This document shows positions 37,847 through 47,150 of a stretch of 64,000 nt of DNA, piece by piece. This DNA comes from Pigmentiphaga sp. NML080357 (GTDB taxonomy: Bacteria > Pseudomonadota > Gammaproteobacteria > Burkholderiales > Burkholderiaceae_B), in contig NZ_NINW01000037.1 of assembly GCF_002188465.1 (NCBI RefSeq), positions 340,511-404,510 of the forward strand. The letters are read 5' to 3'. Every line of letters starts with the position of its first letter. Position 1 is the first letter of the stretch. The position numbers were made by a program, and so were the translations under genes. Under the pieces are notes generated by a model. It worked only from the letters and a program-made list of their open reading frames with translations, was not told the origin of the DNA and ran no database searches.

Positions 37847-39442
37847 TCAGGCCTCGGCCGATTGCGGCGGTACGGATTCCGTCCACGACGCGGCGGGGGC
37901 CGCGCTCGCCCATTCCAGCTCTTCGGCTTCGAGCGCGAACACCGGGGCATTGCGCGCCCGCAGCGCTCGGTGGACCAGGAGGCGCGCGTTGGCCGCGTGG
38001 ATGTCCTCGGGCACGCGCTGTCCGTTGGTCATGTAATGCACCGGCAAGCGATGGCGGATGGCCGCATCCAGCACCCCGCCCAGGCGCACGGCCTCGTCCA
38101 GCTTGGACACGATCATGCCCGCCAGTCCGCCGGCCGAATAGGCGCGTACGATGTCCTCCGCCTGTTCCGCATGCGAGCCGCCCGGCACCACCAGCAGGCG
38201 CTGCACGCCTTCGGCGGCGATGGCTTGCAGGTGCTGCGCCATCTGCGTATCGCGCTGGCTCACGCCGGCGGTATCGATCAGGACGAGGCGGCGGTCGGCC
38301 ATGCTGGCCAGCAACACTTCGAGATCGCTGCCTCCCCGCGCGGCGTAGACTTCCACGCCGAGAATGCGTCCGAAGGTATGCAACTGGTCCACGGCGCCGA
38401 TACGGTTCTGGTCGGTCGAGATCAGGCCCAGCGCGCCGGCGCCGTACTTGACCACGCAATGAGCGGCGATCTTGGCGGTCGTGGTGGTCTTGCCCACGCC
38501 GGTCGGCCCGACGATGGCATAGCGCCCGCCCCGCTCGACGATACTGGCGTCGGCATCGACGCAGGCGAGATTGCGCACCAGGACCTCGGCCAGCCAGCGC
38601 TCGCCCTGGTCGTCCGCTTGCGAAGCGGGCAGGCGCGAGGTCACGGTGCGCGCCAGTTCGGGAGTGAAACCGCAATCGACCATGCGCCGCCACAGCTCGC
38701 GGCGCAACGGATGGCGCTGCGTGCTGTCGCGCCACGCCATGGCGTCCATCTGGTGAGCCAGCCAATCGCGCATCGAACGCATCTCGCTGACGATGGGCTC
38801 GGATACGCGGCTGACCAGCTCGGCGCGGTCGCGCTCGTCGAGGCGAGCCGGCGCCGCGGGTTGCTGCGCCGCCGGCCGGCCGGGCCGCGACGGCGGCATG
38901 CCCCGCCGGGGCGGCCGCTTCTCGGCACCGTGACGCACCAGCCCGAGCTGCAGCACCGGTTTGCCAGCCTCGCCGTCGGCCGCCGCGACGGCCATGGCGT
39001 GGGCAGGATCGGCAAAGTCGCCGCCCGAGCGCACGAGATGGGAGATCTGTCCCTCCTGCAGGCGCGGCCATCGGGCGAGCGGAAGGTCGCCCTGCTCCGG
39101 CGGCTGGGGAGGCTCCGCCGGTCGTGCGGCCGCTTCGTCGTGCCGGGCCAGCACCCGGGCCGCGGGAGACAGGCGCACGGACTCGTCCTCCATGTCGTCC
39201 CAGAGCGCCGGGGCGGATGGCGGCGCCGACGCGGCTGGCTCCATGGCGGGGGTGGAATCGGCCGCCGCCGCATCCCCTGGCGTTTCGTCGGCGAGCGGCA
39301 TGTCCTGCGCCCGGATGCCGACCACTTCCACGCCGGCCGGCGTGCGGCGGGTGGAGACGATCATGGCGTCGGCCCCCAGCGCTTCGCGCATCATGCGCAA
39401 GCAATCCCGCGTGGAGGCAGCGATGAATTTGCGGAACTTCAT
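37847..39442 (-). CDS. flhF: Signal-recognition-type GTPase FlhF
   Basis: FlhF is an SRP-family GTPase that affects flagellar number and placement. The 531 residues have a family N-terminus (KFRKFIAASTRDCLRMMREALGADAMIVS, an ARK-type start). A Pro/Ala-rich middle follows, then the NG domain with the P-loop GPTGVGKTTT at ~312-320, DQNRIGAVDQL, LIDTAGVSQRD and SKLDEAVRLG. No flhG follows; the next gene is fliA. Confidence 0.94.
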   Translation of the reverse strand: MKFRKFIAASTRDCLRMMREALGADAMIVSTRRTPAGVEVVGIRAQDMPLADETPGDAAAADSTPAMEPAASAPPSAPALWDDMEDESVRLSPAARVLARHDEAAARPAEPPQPPEQGDLPLARWPRLQEGQISHLVRSGGDFADPAHAMAVAAADGEAGKPVLQLGLVRHGAEKRPPRRGMPPSRPGRPAAQQPAAPARLDERDRAELVSRVSEPIVSEMRSMRDWLAHQMDAMAWRDSTQRHPLRRELWRRMVDCGFTPELARTVTSRLPASQADDQGERWLAEVLVRNLACVDADASIVERGGRYAIVGPTGVGKTTTTAKIAAHCVVKYGAGALGLISTDQNRIGAVDQLHTFGRILGVEVYAARGGSDLEVLLASMADRRLVLIDTAGVSQRDTQMAQHLQAIAAEGVQRLLVVPGGSHAEQAEDIVRAYSAGGLAGMIVSKLDEAVRLGGVLDAAIRHRLPVHYMTNGQRVPEDIHAANARLLVHRALRARNAPVFALEAEELEWASAAPAASWTESVPPQSAEA

Positions 39443-39479
39443 GGGGTGGATACCTGCAGGCTAATGAAAGGAGACATGC

Positions 39480-41567
39480 TCAACGCCCTCCCAGCGTCAG
39501 CGCGACGCGGATGAGACGGGATTCGGGGATTTCGGAATGGGCCAGCACCTTCAGGCGCGGCACGGAACGGCGGAAAAAGCGAGCCAGCGCCAGCCTCAAT
39601 CGATCCGGCACCAGCAGGGCGGCCGGCTTGCCCACCGCATCCATCTTCTCGACCGCCGCGGCCGCCTCGCTCAGCAGGCGCTCGGCCAGGCCGGGTTCGA
39701 TCGCGCTGATCTCGCCGGCCTTCGTGCTGATGGTCTGCAGGATGCGCTCGAGCTCCGGATCCAGCGCCAGCACGTCGACCTCGCCATTGGCGCCGAAGAT
39801 GCCCTGGGTAATGGCGCGCCCCAGGGCGACCCGCACGGCGCCGACCAGCTCCACCGGGTCCTGGGTGTGGACGGCATGCTCGGACAAGGTCTCGACGATG
39901 GTGCCGAAGTCGCGGATATGGACGCCCTCGTCGAGCAGCGATTGAAGGACACGCTGCAGGGTCGCCATCGAAAGCAGCTTGGGCACGAGATCTTCGAGCA
40001 GCTTGGGCGTGCTGCGCGAGAAGTGGTCGCACAGCGCCTGCAGCTCGGCGCGCCCCAGCAGGTCGGCTGCATGGTTGTGCAGCAAGTGCGAGAGATGGGT
40101 GGCGATCACCGTGCCGATGTCGACCACCGTATAGCCGGCGGCCTGCGCCGCTTCGCGGGTCGAGGCCTCGATCCACATCGCCGGCAGCCCGAAGGCGGGA
40201 TCGCGCGTCGGCGTTCCCGGCACCTCCCGGGTCACGCGGCCGGGATTGATGGCGAGGAAACCGCCGGTCTGCACCTCGCCCTCGCCGATGGCCACGCCCT
40301 TGAGCGTGATGCGGTAGCCCCCCGGACGCAGCTCCAGGTTGTCGCGGATATGCACGGCGGCGGGCAGGAAGCCGACGTCTTGCGCGAACTTCTTGCGCAA
40401 GGCCTTGATGCGCTTGAGCAGGTCGCCCTCGCCCGTCTTGTCCACCAGCGGAATCAGCCGGTACCCGACCTCCAGCCCCACGGTGTCGACCTGGGTGACG
40501 TCGTCCCAGCTCGCCTCTTGCGACTCCACAGGCTCCGCCGGGACGGCGGCTGTGGCCGCCTTGTCGGCTTCCAGCTTGCGCCGGCGCGCCAGGTGCCAGG
40601 ACAGCCCGCCCAGGGAAAGCGCCAGCGCGAGGAACGCGAGATTGGGCATGCCCGGCACCAGCCCCAACATGCCGACGATGGCCGCCGACAAGGCCACTGC
40701 CTGCGGAGTGCCGAGCAGCTGCTTGCCGACCTCGGTGCCGATGTCCTCGCCCTCGCCTACGCGCGAGACGATGAGGCCCGCGGCGATGGACACCAGCAGC
40801 GCCGGCACCTGCGCCACCAAACCGTCGCCGATGGACAGCAGGACGTAGGCGCGTCCCGCCTCGGAAAAACTGAGCCCATGCTGTCCCACGCCGATCAGCA
40901 GGCCGCCGATGATGTTGACGAAGAGGATCAGGATGCCGGCGATGGCGTCCCCCCGCACGAACTTGGAAGCGCCGTCCATCGCGCCGTAGAAATCGGCCTC
41001 CTGCGCGACCTCGGCGCGACGCTTGCGCGCGCTGGCTTCGTCGATCAGGCCTGCGTTCAGGTCGGCGTCGATGGCCATTTGCTTGCCGGGCATGGCGTCG
41101 AGGGTGAAGCGGGCCGAGACCTCGGCGATCCGCCCCGCGCCCTTGGTGACCACGACGAAGTTGATGATGACCAGCACCAGGAACACGACCACGCCCACGG
41201 CGAAATTGCCGCCCACGAGGAACTGGCCGAAGGCTTCGATGACCTTGCCGGCCGCATCCGGACCGGTATGCCCGTGCAGCAGCACGACGCGCGTCGAAGC
41301 CACGTTGAGCGACAGCCGCAGCAGGGTCGTCACCAGGATCACGCTGGGAAAGACGGCGAAATCCAGTGGCCGCTTGGTGTAGGTGGACACCATCAGCACC
41401 AGCAGCGAGATGGCGATGTTGAAAGTGAACAGGAGGTCCAGCACCAGCGGCGGCAAGGGCAGCAGCATCATGCCCAGCACCAGCAGGATGAAGGCCGGCA
41501 TGCCCAGCTCGCGCAATTGCGACGAGTTGAACTCCAGCCCGCCCAGCTTCAGGCTGCGCCCGGTCAT
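39480..41567 (-). CDS. flhA: Flagellar export gate protein FlhA
   Basis: FlhA is the large export-gate membrane protein. The 695 residues have eight or so N-terminal membrane spans (e.g. LLFTFNIAISLLVLMVSTYT, LLIGVGQHGLS). The FHIPEP signature occurs as RFTLDAMPGKQMAIDADLNAGLID (within RFTLDAMPGKQMAID). The cytoplasmic domain carries ATHLSHLLHNHAADLLGR and the C-terminal dock for late-substrate chaperones. Its ATG overlaps the flhB stop by four bases. Confidence 0.97.
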   Translation of the reverse strand: MTGRSLKLGGLEFNSSQLRELGMPAFILLVLGMMLLPLPPLVLDLLFTFNIAISLLVLMVSTYTKRPLDFAVFPSVILVTTLLRLSLNVASTRVVLLHGHTGPDAAGKVIEAFGQFLVGGNFAVGVVVFLVLVIINFVVVTKGAGRIAEVSARFTLDAMPGKQMAIDADLNAGLIDEASARKRRAEVAQEADFYGAMDGASKFVRGDAIAGILILFVNIIGGLLIGVGQHGLSFSEAGRAYVLLSIGDGLVAQVPALLVSIAAGLIVSRVGEGEDIGTEVGKQLLGTPQAVALSAAIVGMLGLVPGMPNLAFLALALSLGGLSWHLARRRKLEADKAATAAVPAEPVESQEASWDDVTQVDTVGLEVGYRLIPLVDKTGEGDLLKRIKALRKKFAQDVGFLPAAVHIRDNLELRPGGYRITLKGVAIGEGEVQTGGFLAINPGRVTREVPGTPTRDPAFGLPAMWIEASTREAAQAAGYTVVDIGTVIATHLSHLLHNHAADLLGRAELQALCDHFSRSTPKLLEDLVPKLLSMATLQRVLQSLLDEGVHIRDFGTIVETLSEHAVHTQDPVELVGAVRVALGRAITQGIFGANGEVDVLALDPELERILQTISTKAGEISAIEPGLAERLLSEAAAAVEKMDAVGKPAALLVPDRLRLALARFFRRSVPRLKVLAHSEIPESRLIRVALTLGGR

Positions 41568-42733
41568 GCGCGGCCTCCTCGCCGCAGCGGGGCGTCATCG
41601 AGCGGATCCCAGCCGGCCGGAACCTCGACAGGCTTGAGTTCGGGCGGCGGGCCGGATACATGGTCCCGCAGCTGATAGACATAGGCCAGCACCTGCGCCA
41701 CCGCCCGGTACAGCGCCACCGGGACCTCCTGGTCGATCTCGGCGTGCCGGTACAGCGCGCGCGCCAGCTTGGGGCTTTCCAGCACGGTAACCCTGTGCTG
41801 CCCGGCGAGTTCCCGAATCCTGGCGGCCACGGCATCCGTGCCCTTGGCGACCACGCGCGGCGCACTCATTTTCCCTTCGTCGTACTTCAGCGCCACCGCG
41901 TAATGGGTGGGGTTGGTCACCACCACGTCGGCGGTGGGCACCGCCTGCATCATGCGCGAGCGGGCTCGGTCCCGCTGCAACTGGCGGATGCGCCCCTTCA
42001 CGTGCGGGTCGCCCTCGGTTTCCTTGTTCTCCTGCTTGGCTTCCTCGAACGTCATGCGCAGGTTCTTGTGATGATTCCACCACTGCAGCGGCACATCCGC
42101 GGCGGCGATGACGAACAACGCGCCGGCCAGCACCAGCGCATGGTTCGACAGCATGTCGCCGAGCTCGGCCAGGGCCTGCGGCGGCGACGGCAGCACCAGG
42201 GCCAGCCAGGCCTGGGCGCCATGCCAGACCAGCATTGCGGCCACGCCGCCCAGCACCACGACCTTGAGCAAGGACTTGCCCAGTTCTCCCAAGCCGGCGA
42301 GCGAGAAAATCCGGCCGAAGCCCTTCAGGGGAGAAAGCCGGCTGAAATCCGGCCCCAGCGCCTTGCCGGACAGCACCAGGCCGCCCAATCCCAACGACCC
42401 GAGGATGCCCGCGGCCATGCCGGCCGCGAGGATGGGGGAAATCGCGAGCAAGGCGTCGCCCAGCGCTTCGTTCAGGGATTTGAGCAGCGTGGCGTCGTCG
42501 CGGGTAACGGCGGCAGTGCTGGCCGCCGCTGCGAACGAGGCCCGTATCCAGCTCATGGCGCGGTCGGCAATGCCGGCGCCCGCGATGACCAGCGCCGCCA
42601 CGCAGGCAAAGGTCGCCATGGCCCCCGACAGGTCGCGCGAACGCGCGACGCGCCCTTCCTCGCGCGCCTGGTCCAGCCGCCGCTGGGAGGGCGCCAGGGT
42701 TTTTTCCTGGCCGCTTTCCTGATTATCTGACAC
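41564..42733 (-). CDS. flhB: Flagellar export switch protein FlhB
   Basis: FlhB switches export from rod/hook to filament substrates by self-cleavage. The 389 residues begin, with a GTG at 42733, as SDNQESGQEKTLAPSQRRLDQAREEGRVARSRDL (the QRRLDQAREEG start is typical). Four membrane spans follow, and the C-terminal cytoplasmic part has the autocleavage motif NPTH in VVVTNPTHYAVALKY. Nineteen in-frame codons upstream (from 42790) are not family-like. The upstream gap holds composite repeat element 2. Confidence 0.96.
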   Translation of the reverse strand: MSDNQESGQEKTLAPSQRRLDQAREEGRVARSRDLSGAMATFACVAALVIAGAGIADRAMSWIRASFAAAASTAAVTRDDATLLKSLNEALGDALLAISPILAAGMAAGILGSLGLGGLVLSGKALGPDFSRLSPLKGFGRIFSLAGLGELGKSLLKVVVLGGVAAMLVWHGAQAWLALVLPSPPQALAELGDMLSNHALVLAGALFVIAAADVPLQWWNHHKNLRMTFEEAKQENKETEGDPHVKGRIRQLQRDRARSRMMQAVPTADVVVTNPTHYAVALKYDEGKMSAPRVVAKGTDAVAARIRELAGQHRVTVLESPKLARALYRHAEIDQEVPVALYRAVAQVLAYVYQLRDHVSGPPPELKPVEVPAGWDPLDDAPLRRGGRA

Positions 42734-42895
42734 GGTATTCCGGGGTATCGACGAACGCCGGGGCGATAACCGCTCCCGGGCCGATGCCATGGACGTGCAG
42801 GCGAGCGCAAGCCGCCCCCGCCACGTCGGCGTATGGATTATTTGCGAAAGCGGCGCGCCTCAAAGCGTCGAACAGAGGCGGGAAAAGGAGTTAAT

Positions 42896-43169
42896 CCCCC
42901 CTACGCGCAAGGGAAGCCCACCCCCTAGCGGCCTTCGGCCGCTCCCCCTCAAGGGGGCGGCGCTGGCGGACCGGCAAAGCCGGATCCGCGGCGCCCTGGG
43001 TCTAGTACCGTTTTCTCCAATTGCCACATCGTTGCTGCCGCTGGCAGCCAGCGAAGCATAGGCGCCACATTCCAAGAAAGCGGTACTAGACCCAGGATGC
43101 GGTGGATCCGGCTCCGCCGGTCCACCCGCATCGCCCCCTTGAGGGGGACGCGCGGCAGCGCGGAGGGGG
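42896..43169. repeat. Composite element 2: inverted pair of repeat units between cheA and flhB
   Basis: The 441-base gap between flhB and cheA contains little else. A forward unit (42896-43002; its first half has an extra AGCGGCCTTCGGCCGCT hairpin) faces a reverse unit (43088-43169). CCTGGGTCTAGTACCG at 42995-43010 is the exact complement of 43081-43096, and the spacer has GCTGCC-GCT-GGCAGC at its centre. About 275 bases are near-palindromic. On the minus strand the reverse unit begins six bases after the cheA stop. Confidence 0.88.
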
Positions 43170-43174
43170 TGAGC

Positions 43175-45001
43175 TTAAAAGATGCCCTCGAGCAGCTGCT
43201 TCATCTCCAGAACCAGCACCAGCGTGCCGTCGCCCGACAGCGTGGCGCCGGCCACGCCTCGGGGGTGGATGCCCTCCAGCGGCTTGATCATGACCTCGTC
43301 CTGGCCGATGAAGCCGTCCACGCCCAGCACGAGCTGGCGATCGCCATGGGCCAGCACGACCGCCAGCGACGGCGGTTCCTGGCGCTCGCGGCCGAGCAAC
43401 GTGGCCAGGTCGATGACCGGCAGGATCTCGCCGCGTATGGTGAGCGCCTGGTTGTTGCCGACGCTGTGCATCTCTTCCTGGCGCAGCGGGATGATTTCGC
43501 GCACCACGGACAGCGGGATCGCATAGGGCTGGTCCACCAGCTTGAGCATCAGCACGGGCAGGATGGCCAGGGTCAGCGGCAGCGAGATCACGATGTGCGA
43601 GCCCATGCCTGGGGAGGACTGGATGTCGATCTGCCCCTTGAGCTTCTCGATGTTGGTCTTGACCACGTCCATGCCCACGCCGCGCCCGGAAAGGTCGCTC
43701 ACCTCGCTGCGGGTGGAGAAACCCGGCAGGAAGATGAGCTGCAGGCAGTGCGCGTGATCCAGCACCGCGGCTTCCTCGGCGCTGATGACGCCTTTCTCGA
43801 TCGCCTTGCGCCGTATGACTTCGGGATCCATGCCTCGGCCGTCGTCGGAGACTTCGACCACGATGGAATCCCCCGTCTGGCGCGCCGACAGGTGCACGGT
43901 GCCGCGTGCGGGCTTGCCCACCGAGCGGCGTTCGACCATGGTCTCGATGCCGTGATCCACCGCGTTGCGGATCAGGTGCACCAGCGGGTCGTTGAGCTCG
44001 TCGAGGATGGTCTTGTCGACTTCGGTCTCGCCGCCGGTGATGATGAGTTCCACGTCCTTGTCGAGCTGGCGCGCCAGGTCCCGGGCCAGCCGCGAGTACT
44101 TCTGGAACACGCGGCCGACGGGCTGCATGCGCGCCATCATGACGGCCGACTGCAGGTCGGAGACCAGGGTATCGAGCTGGCTGAAGACGGCATCGAGGGT
44201 CTCGGCCGCGGCATCGTCGCGGCGGCTGCCCAGCAGGGCGTCGCGCAGGCAGGACAGGCGGTTCTTGGTCAGGCCGATCTCGCCCGACAGGTTCAGGATC
44301 TGGTCGAAGCGCGCGGTGTCCACGCGTATGGTGGCATCCTTGGCCACCGCCGCCGGTCCGGCTGGGGGGGCCAGCAGCTCGGGCCGATAAGGCTTCGACG
44401 CGGGCGGGACGCCTTCCCGATGCTCTCGTGCCGGGACAGCTTTCGCGGGCGTGCCGGGCGGATCGCCGAATGCCGCGCGGTAGTAGCCCAGCCAATCCGG
44501 CTCGGAACCCGGACGCGCCGGGTCCGCCGCGGCACGCGCCTGCGCGGTGACGGCATCGCCCGTTTCGTTGCCCGAGGGGCCGCCCCGCAGCAGGTCCGTA
44601 TCGAAGGCTTCGCCCTTGGCCGCGGCCTCGAGCGCGCGGAGCAGTCCGGCGGGCGCGGCCTCGGGCATCGCGCCGCGCTCCATTTCCGAGAACATGCGCC
44701 GCACCTCGCCCGTTGCCGCCAGGATCACGTCCATGATCTCCGGCGTGATGCGCAGGGACCCGCCGCGCAGCAGGTCGAGCAGGTTCTCGCCGCGATGGCA
44801 GAGCTCCACCAGCGGCGTCGCCTCGAGGAAGCCGGCTCCGCCCTTGACGGTGTGGAAGCCGCGGAAGACCTGATTGAGGAGGCCGGCGTCATCGGGCCGC
44901 TGCTCCAGCTCCACCAGGCCGATATCGACGTCATCGAGCAGGTCCGAGGCCTCGGTCAGGAAGTCGGCCAGCAGGTCCTGCATGTCGGAAAAGGCAGACA
45001 C
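43175..45001 (-). CDS. cheA: Chemotaxis histidine kinase CheA
   Basis: CheA phosphorylates CheY and is governed by chemoreceptors. The 608 residues have the Hpt domain with H50 in GFHTVKGGAGFL. A Pro-rich linker takes the place of a clear P2 domain. The dimerisation helices precede the ATPase domain (LIRNAVDHGIE, DDGRGMDP, GRGVGMDVVKTNIE), and a CheW-like P5 domain ends the protein. It lies last in flhDC-motAB-cheVYZA, 13 bases after cheZ. A repeat unit follows its stop. Confidence 0.97.
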   Translation of the reverse strand: MSAFSDMQDLLADFLTEASDLLDDVDIGLVELEQRPDDAGLLNQVFRGFHTVKGGAGFLEATPLVELCHRGENLLDLLRGGSLRITPEIMDVILAATGEVRRMFSEMERGAMPEAAPAGLLRALEAAAKGEAFDTDLLRGGPSGNETGDAVTAQARAAADPARPGSEPDWLGYYRAAFGDPPGTPAKAVPAREHREGVPPASKPYRPELLAPPAGPAAVAKDATIRVDTARFDQILNLSGEIGLTKNRLSCLRDALLGSRRDDAAAETLDAVFSQLDTLVSDLQSAVMMARMQPVGRVFQKYSRLARDLARQLDKDVELIITGGETEVDKTILDELNDPLVHLIRNAVDHGIETMVERRSVGKPARGTVHLSARQTGDSIVVEVSDDGRGMDPEVIRRKAIEKGVISAEEAAVLDHAHCLQLIFLPGFSTRSEVSDLSGRGVGMDVVKTNIEKLKGQIDIQSSPGMGSHIVISLPLTLAILPVLMLKLVDQPYAIPLSVVREIIPLRQEEMHSVGNNQALTIRGEILPVIDLATLLGRERQEPPSLAVVLAHGDRQLVLGVDGFIGQDEVMIKPLEGIHPRGVAGATLSGDGTLVLVLEMKQLLEGIF

Positions 45002-45014
45002 TCGTTGTTCTCGC

Positions 45015-45764
45015 TCAGAAACCCAGGCTCTCGAGCAGGTCGTCGACCTGCGCCTGGTTGGTCACCACGTCGTCGCGGCTGGACGCGTCGATGACCGGCC
45101 CGTTCATCCACTCGCTGTGGGCCGCATTCCGCTTCTCGGGTGGCGTGCTCTCGATCAGCAGCTTGACGAGTTCGTCCTCGAAATCCTGGGCAAGCTTGAC
45201 GACTTTCTGGATCACCTGGCCGGTCAGGTCGTGGAAATCCTGCGCCATCATGATGTCGGTCAGGAGGGCGTGGGTGGCGCGCGCATCTTCCTGCGTGCGG
45301 TGCAGGAAGGCGCTGGTGTCCGCCGCCACCTGCTTGAAGTCGTCCACGCCCAGCTTGCGCTCGTAGAGCTGCTGCCATTGGCCGCTCAGCCGCGCGCCCT
45401 CGCGTTCGACGGCCTCCTGGATCTCCTGGCCCTTCTCGACGTTGGACAAGGCGCGCTCGGCCGCCTGCCCGGTCAGCCTGGCGATGTAGTCCAGGCGTTG
45501 GCGGGTGTCCGGCAGCGAATGCACGGCCTGCTCCACCTTCTGGTGGTAGCCCAGCTCGCGCAGCGCATCGTGCAGCTGCCGCGTCAGCATGCCGACCCGC
45601 TGATAGAACTCGGGCGAATCCTCGCCTTCCCCGCCGGCGGCTGCCGCGGCCGGCGGCGCCGGCGCGATCTCGGCGGCAGGCGTGGCGTCGAGCCGGGCCA
45701 GCGTCTCGGAAGAGATCTGGTCGAACAGCGCTTCGAGGTCTTCGGTATCGCCGGTATGGGCCAT
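45015..45764 (-). CDS. cheZ: CheY-phosphate phosphatase CheZ
   Basis: CheZ dephosphorylates CheY. The 249 residues are helical with the catalytic segment MMAQDFHDLTGQVIQKVV, containing the family glutamine. The C-terminal CheY-binding peptide (NQAQVDDLLESLGF) is complete, and a Pro/Ala-rich linker lies near residue 30-45. The start shares one base with the cheY stop (TAATG). Confidence 0.95.
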   Translation of the reverse strand: MAHTGDTEDLEALFDQISSETLARLDATPAAEIAPAPPAAAAAGGEGEDSPEFYQRVGMLTRQLHDALRELGYHQKVEQAVHSLPDTRQRLDYIARLTGQAAERALSNVEKGQEIQEAVEREGARLSGQWQQLYERKLGVDDFKQVAADTSAFLHRTQEDARATHALLTDIMMAQDFHDLTGQVIQKVVKLAQDFEDELVKLLIESTPPEKRNAAHSEWMNGPVIDASSRDDVVTNQAQVDDLLESLGF

Positions 45765-46159
45765 TACGTGCTCCCGTTCATTTTTTGCACGATCTTGGTC
45801 AGCTTCTCTTCCAACGTCGCCTTGGTGAAAGGCTTGACGATGTAGCCATTGGCGCCGATCTGCGCCGCCAGAACGATGTCTTCCTTCTTGGCTTCGGCGG
45901 TCACCAGCAGCACCGGCAGCTTCTTCAACTGCTCGTCGGCGCGGATTTCGCGCAGCAGCTCGAAGCCGTTCATGTTGGGCATGTTGATGTCGCTGACCAC
46001 GAAATTGAACAAGCCGCTGCGCAGCTTGCTGAGCGCGATCTGGCCGTCCTCGGCCTCGTCGGCGTTGTTGTAGCCGAGTTCCTTCAGCAGATTGCGGACG
46101 ATGCGCCGCATCGTCGAGAAATCGTCGACGATAAGGAACTTCAAATCGTCAGGCTTCAT
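45764..46159 (-). CDS. cheY: Chemotaxis response regulator CheY
   Basis: A single receiver domain of 131 residues that binds the motor switch when phosphorylated. [20 protein letters not shown], the phospho-acceptor aspartate in [12 protein letters not shown], the threonine in [11 protein letters not shown] and the lysine in [14 protein letters not shown] are all present. It overlaps cheV by 11 bases. Confidence 0.97.
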   Translation of the reverse strand: MKPDDLKFLIVDDFSTMRRIVRNLLKELGYNNADEAEDGQIALSKLRSGLFNFVVSDINMPNMNGFELLREIRADEQLKKLPVLLVTAEAKKEDIVLAAQIGANGYIVKPFTKATLEEKLTKIVQKMNGST

Positions 46160-47123
46160 TTGCTCCCTTTCTGGCCTTGATATGGGTGAGTTGAGCGGCG
46201 ATCATACTAGCCAGTTCCGAGGGGTGGAATTTCGCGACATAGGCATCGACTCCCACCTGCTGTCCGAGCTTCTTGTTCGCGACCGACGACAACGATGAAT
46301 GCATCACGACCGGGATCTTGCTGAACCGCGGATCGGCCTTGATGTGGCGGGTGAGCACGTAGCCGTCCATTTCCGGCATCTCGGCATCGACCAGGATCAG
46401 CCCCAGCATGAGATCGAGCGGCAGCTTCTCGGCTTCGGCGCGCGCCGCGATGCCCTTGAGTTTCTCCCAGGCGTCCGCCCCGTTGGTGGCGTGCTGGTGA
46501 GGCAGCCCCATGCGGTCCAGGACTTCCGTGATCTTCTTGCGCGCCAGTGTCGAATCATCGGCGAAGAACACGTTCGCCTTGATGTCGGCATCGACCTGCT
46601 GGATCTCGGGCGGGATCTTGTCCTCGCCGATCACCGAGGCCAGGATCTGCTCGACGTCGAGGATGGAAACCAGCTTGCCGTCGGCCAGCTCGGTCAGCGC
46701 GGTCATGAACGAGGTATTGTTCGATGGCATGGATTGCGGCGACTTGACCTTGTCCCAGTCGATGCGCACGATGCGATCGACGTCGGCGACCAGGAAAGCC
46801 TGGGTATGGCTGGAGAACTCGGTGATAAGCAGCTTGGTCCGGGGCGCGTCGACCTGCATGTTGATCGTCGTGGCCAGGTCGATCACGGGCAGGATGGCGC
46901 CGCGCAGCGAGATGATGCCCTCCACCCCCCGCGGCACGTTGGGCGTCTTGGTGATGGGGATGGTTTCACAGACCTCGCGCACCTTGAACACGTTGATGCC
47001 GAAGACCTCGCTGCCGCCCAGCGAGAACAGCAGCAGCTCCATCTTGTTGGAGCCCGCCAGCCGCGCCTTCTCGTCCACCATTTCCATCAACCGATTGTCA
47101 CCGGCACCCATAGCATCCTCCAT
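46149..47123 (-). CDS. cheV: Chemotaxis coupling protein CheV (CheW-like plus receiver)
   Basis: CheV links chemoreceptors to CheA through a CheW-like domain (~25-165, [36 protein letters not shown]). It carries a C-terminal receiver (~185-310) with [12 protein letters not shown], the aspartate in [13 protein letters not shown] and the lysine in YVAKF. The 324 residues fit the family. Since cheW is not in this operon or window, CheV may be the main coupler here. It lies 27 bases after motB. Confidence 0.95.
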   Translation of the reverse strand: MEDAMGAGDNRLMEMVDEKARLAGSNKMELLLFSLGGSEVFGINVFKVREVCETIPITKTPNVPRGVEGIISLRGAILPVIDLATTINMQVDAPRTKLLITEFSSHTQAFLVADVDRIVRIDWDKVKSPQSMPSNNTSFMTALTELADGKLVSILDVEQILASVIGEDKIPPEIQQVDADIKANVFFADDSTLARKKITEVLDRMGLPHQHATNGADAWEKLKGIAARAEAEKLPLDLMLGLILVDAEMPEMDGYVLTRHIKADPRFSKIPVVMHSSLSSVANKKLGQQVGVDAYVAKFHPSELASMIAAQLTHIKARKGANEA

Positions 47124-47150
47124 ACCGGCCGGAAGACCCCGGCCCCGTGT

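Noticed and set aside
39537..41675. A 712-codon open frame opposite flhA
   Set aside because: Shadow of flhA; His/Gln/Asp/Leu-rich without domains.
42755..42775. GGCGATAA-like sequence upstream of flhB
   Set aside because: It reads on the plus strand, away from flhB and against cheA, has no TAAA-type box at 15 bases, and would make an antisense message.
42734..43174. Insertion sequence or hidden small gene between flhB and cheA
   Set aside because: The gap is fully accounted for by the paired repeat units; no transposase fragment and no frame with a ribosome site was found.
46121..46135. GACGATAA inside cheY as a FliA -10 box
   Set aside because: It lies within the cheY coding sequence, on the non-coding direction, without an upstream box at the right distance.
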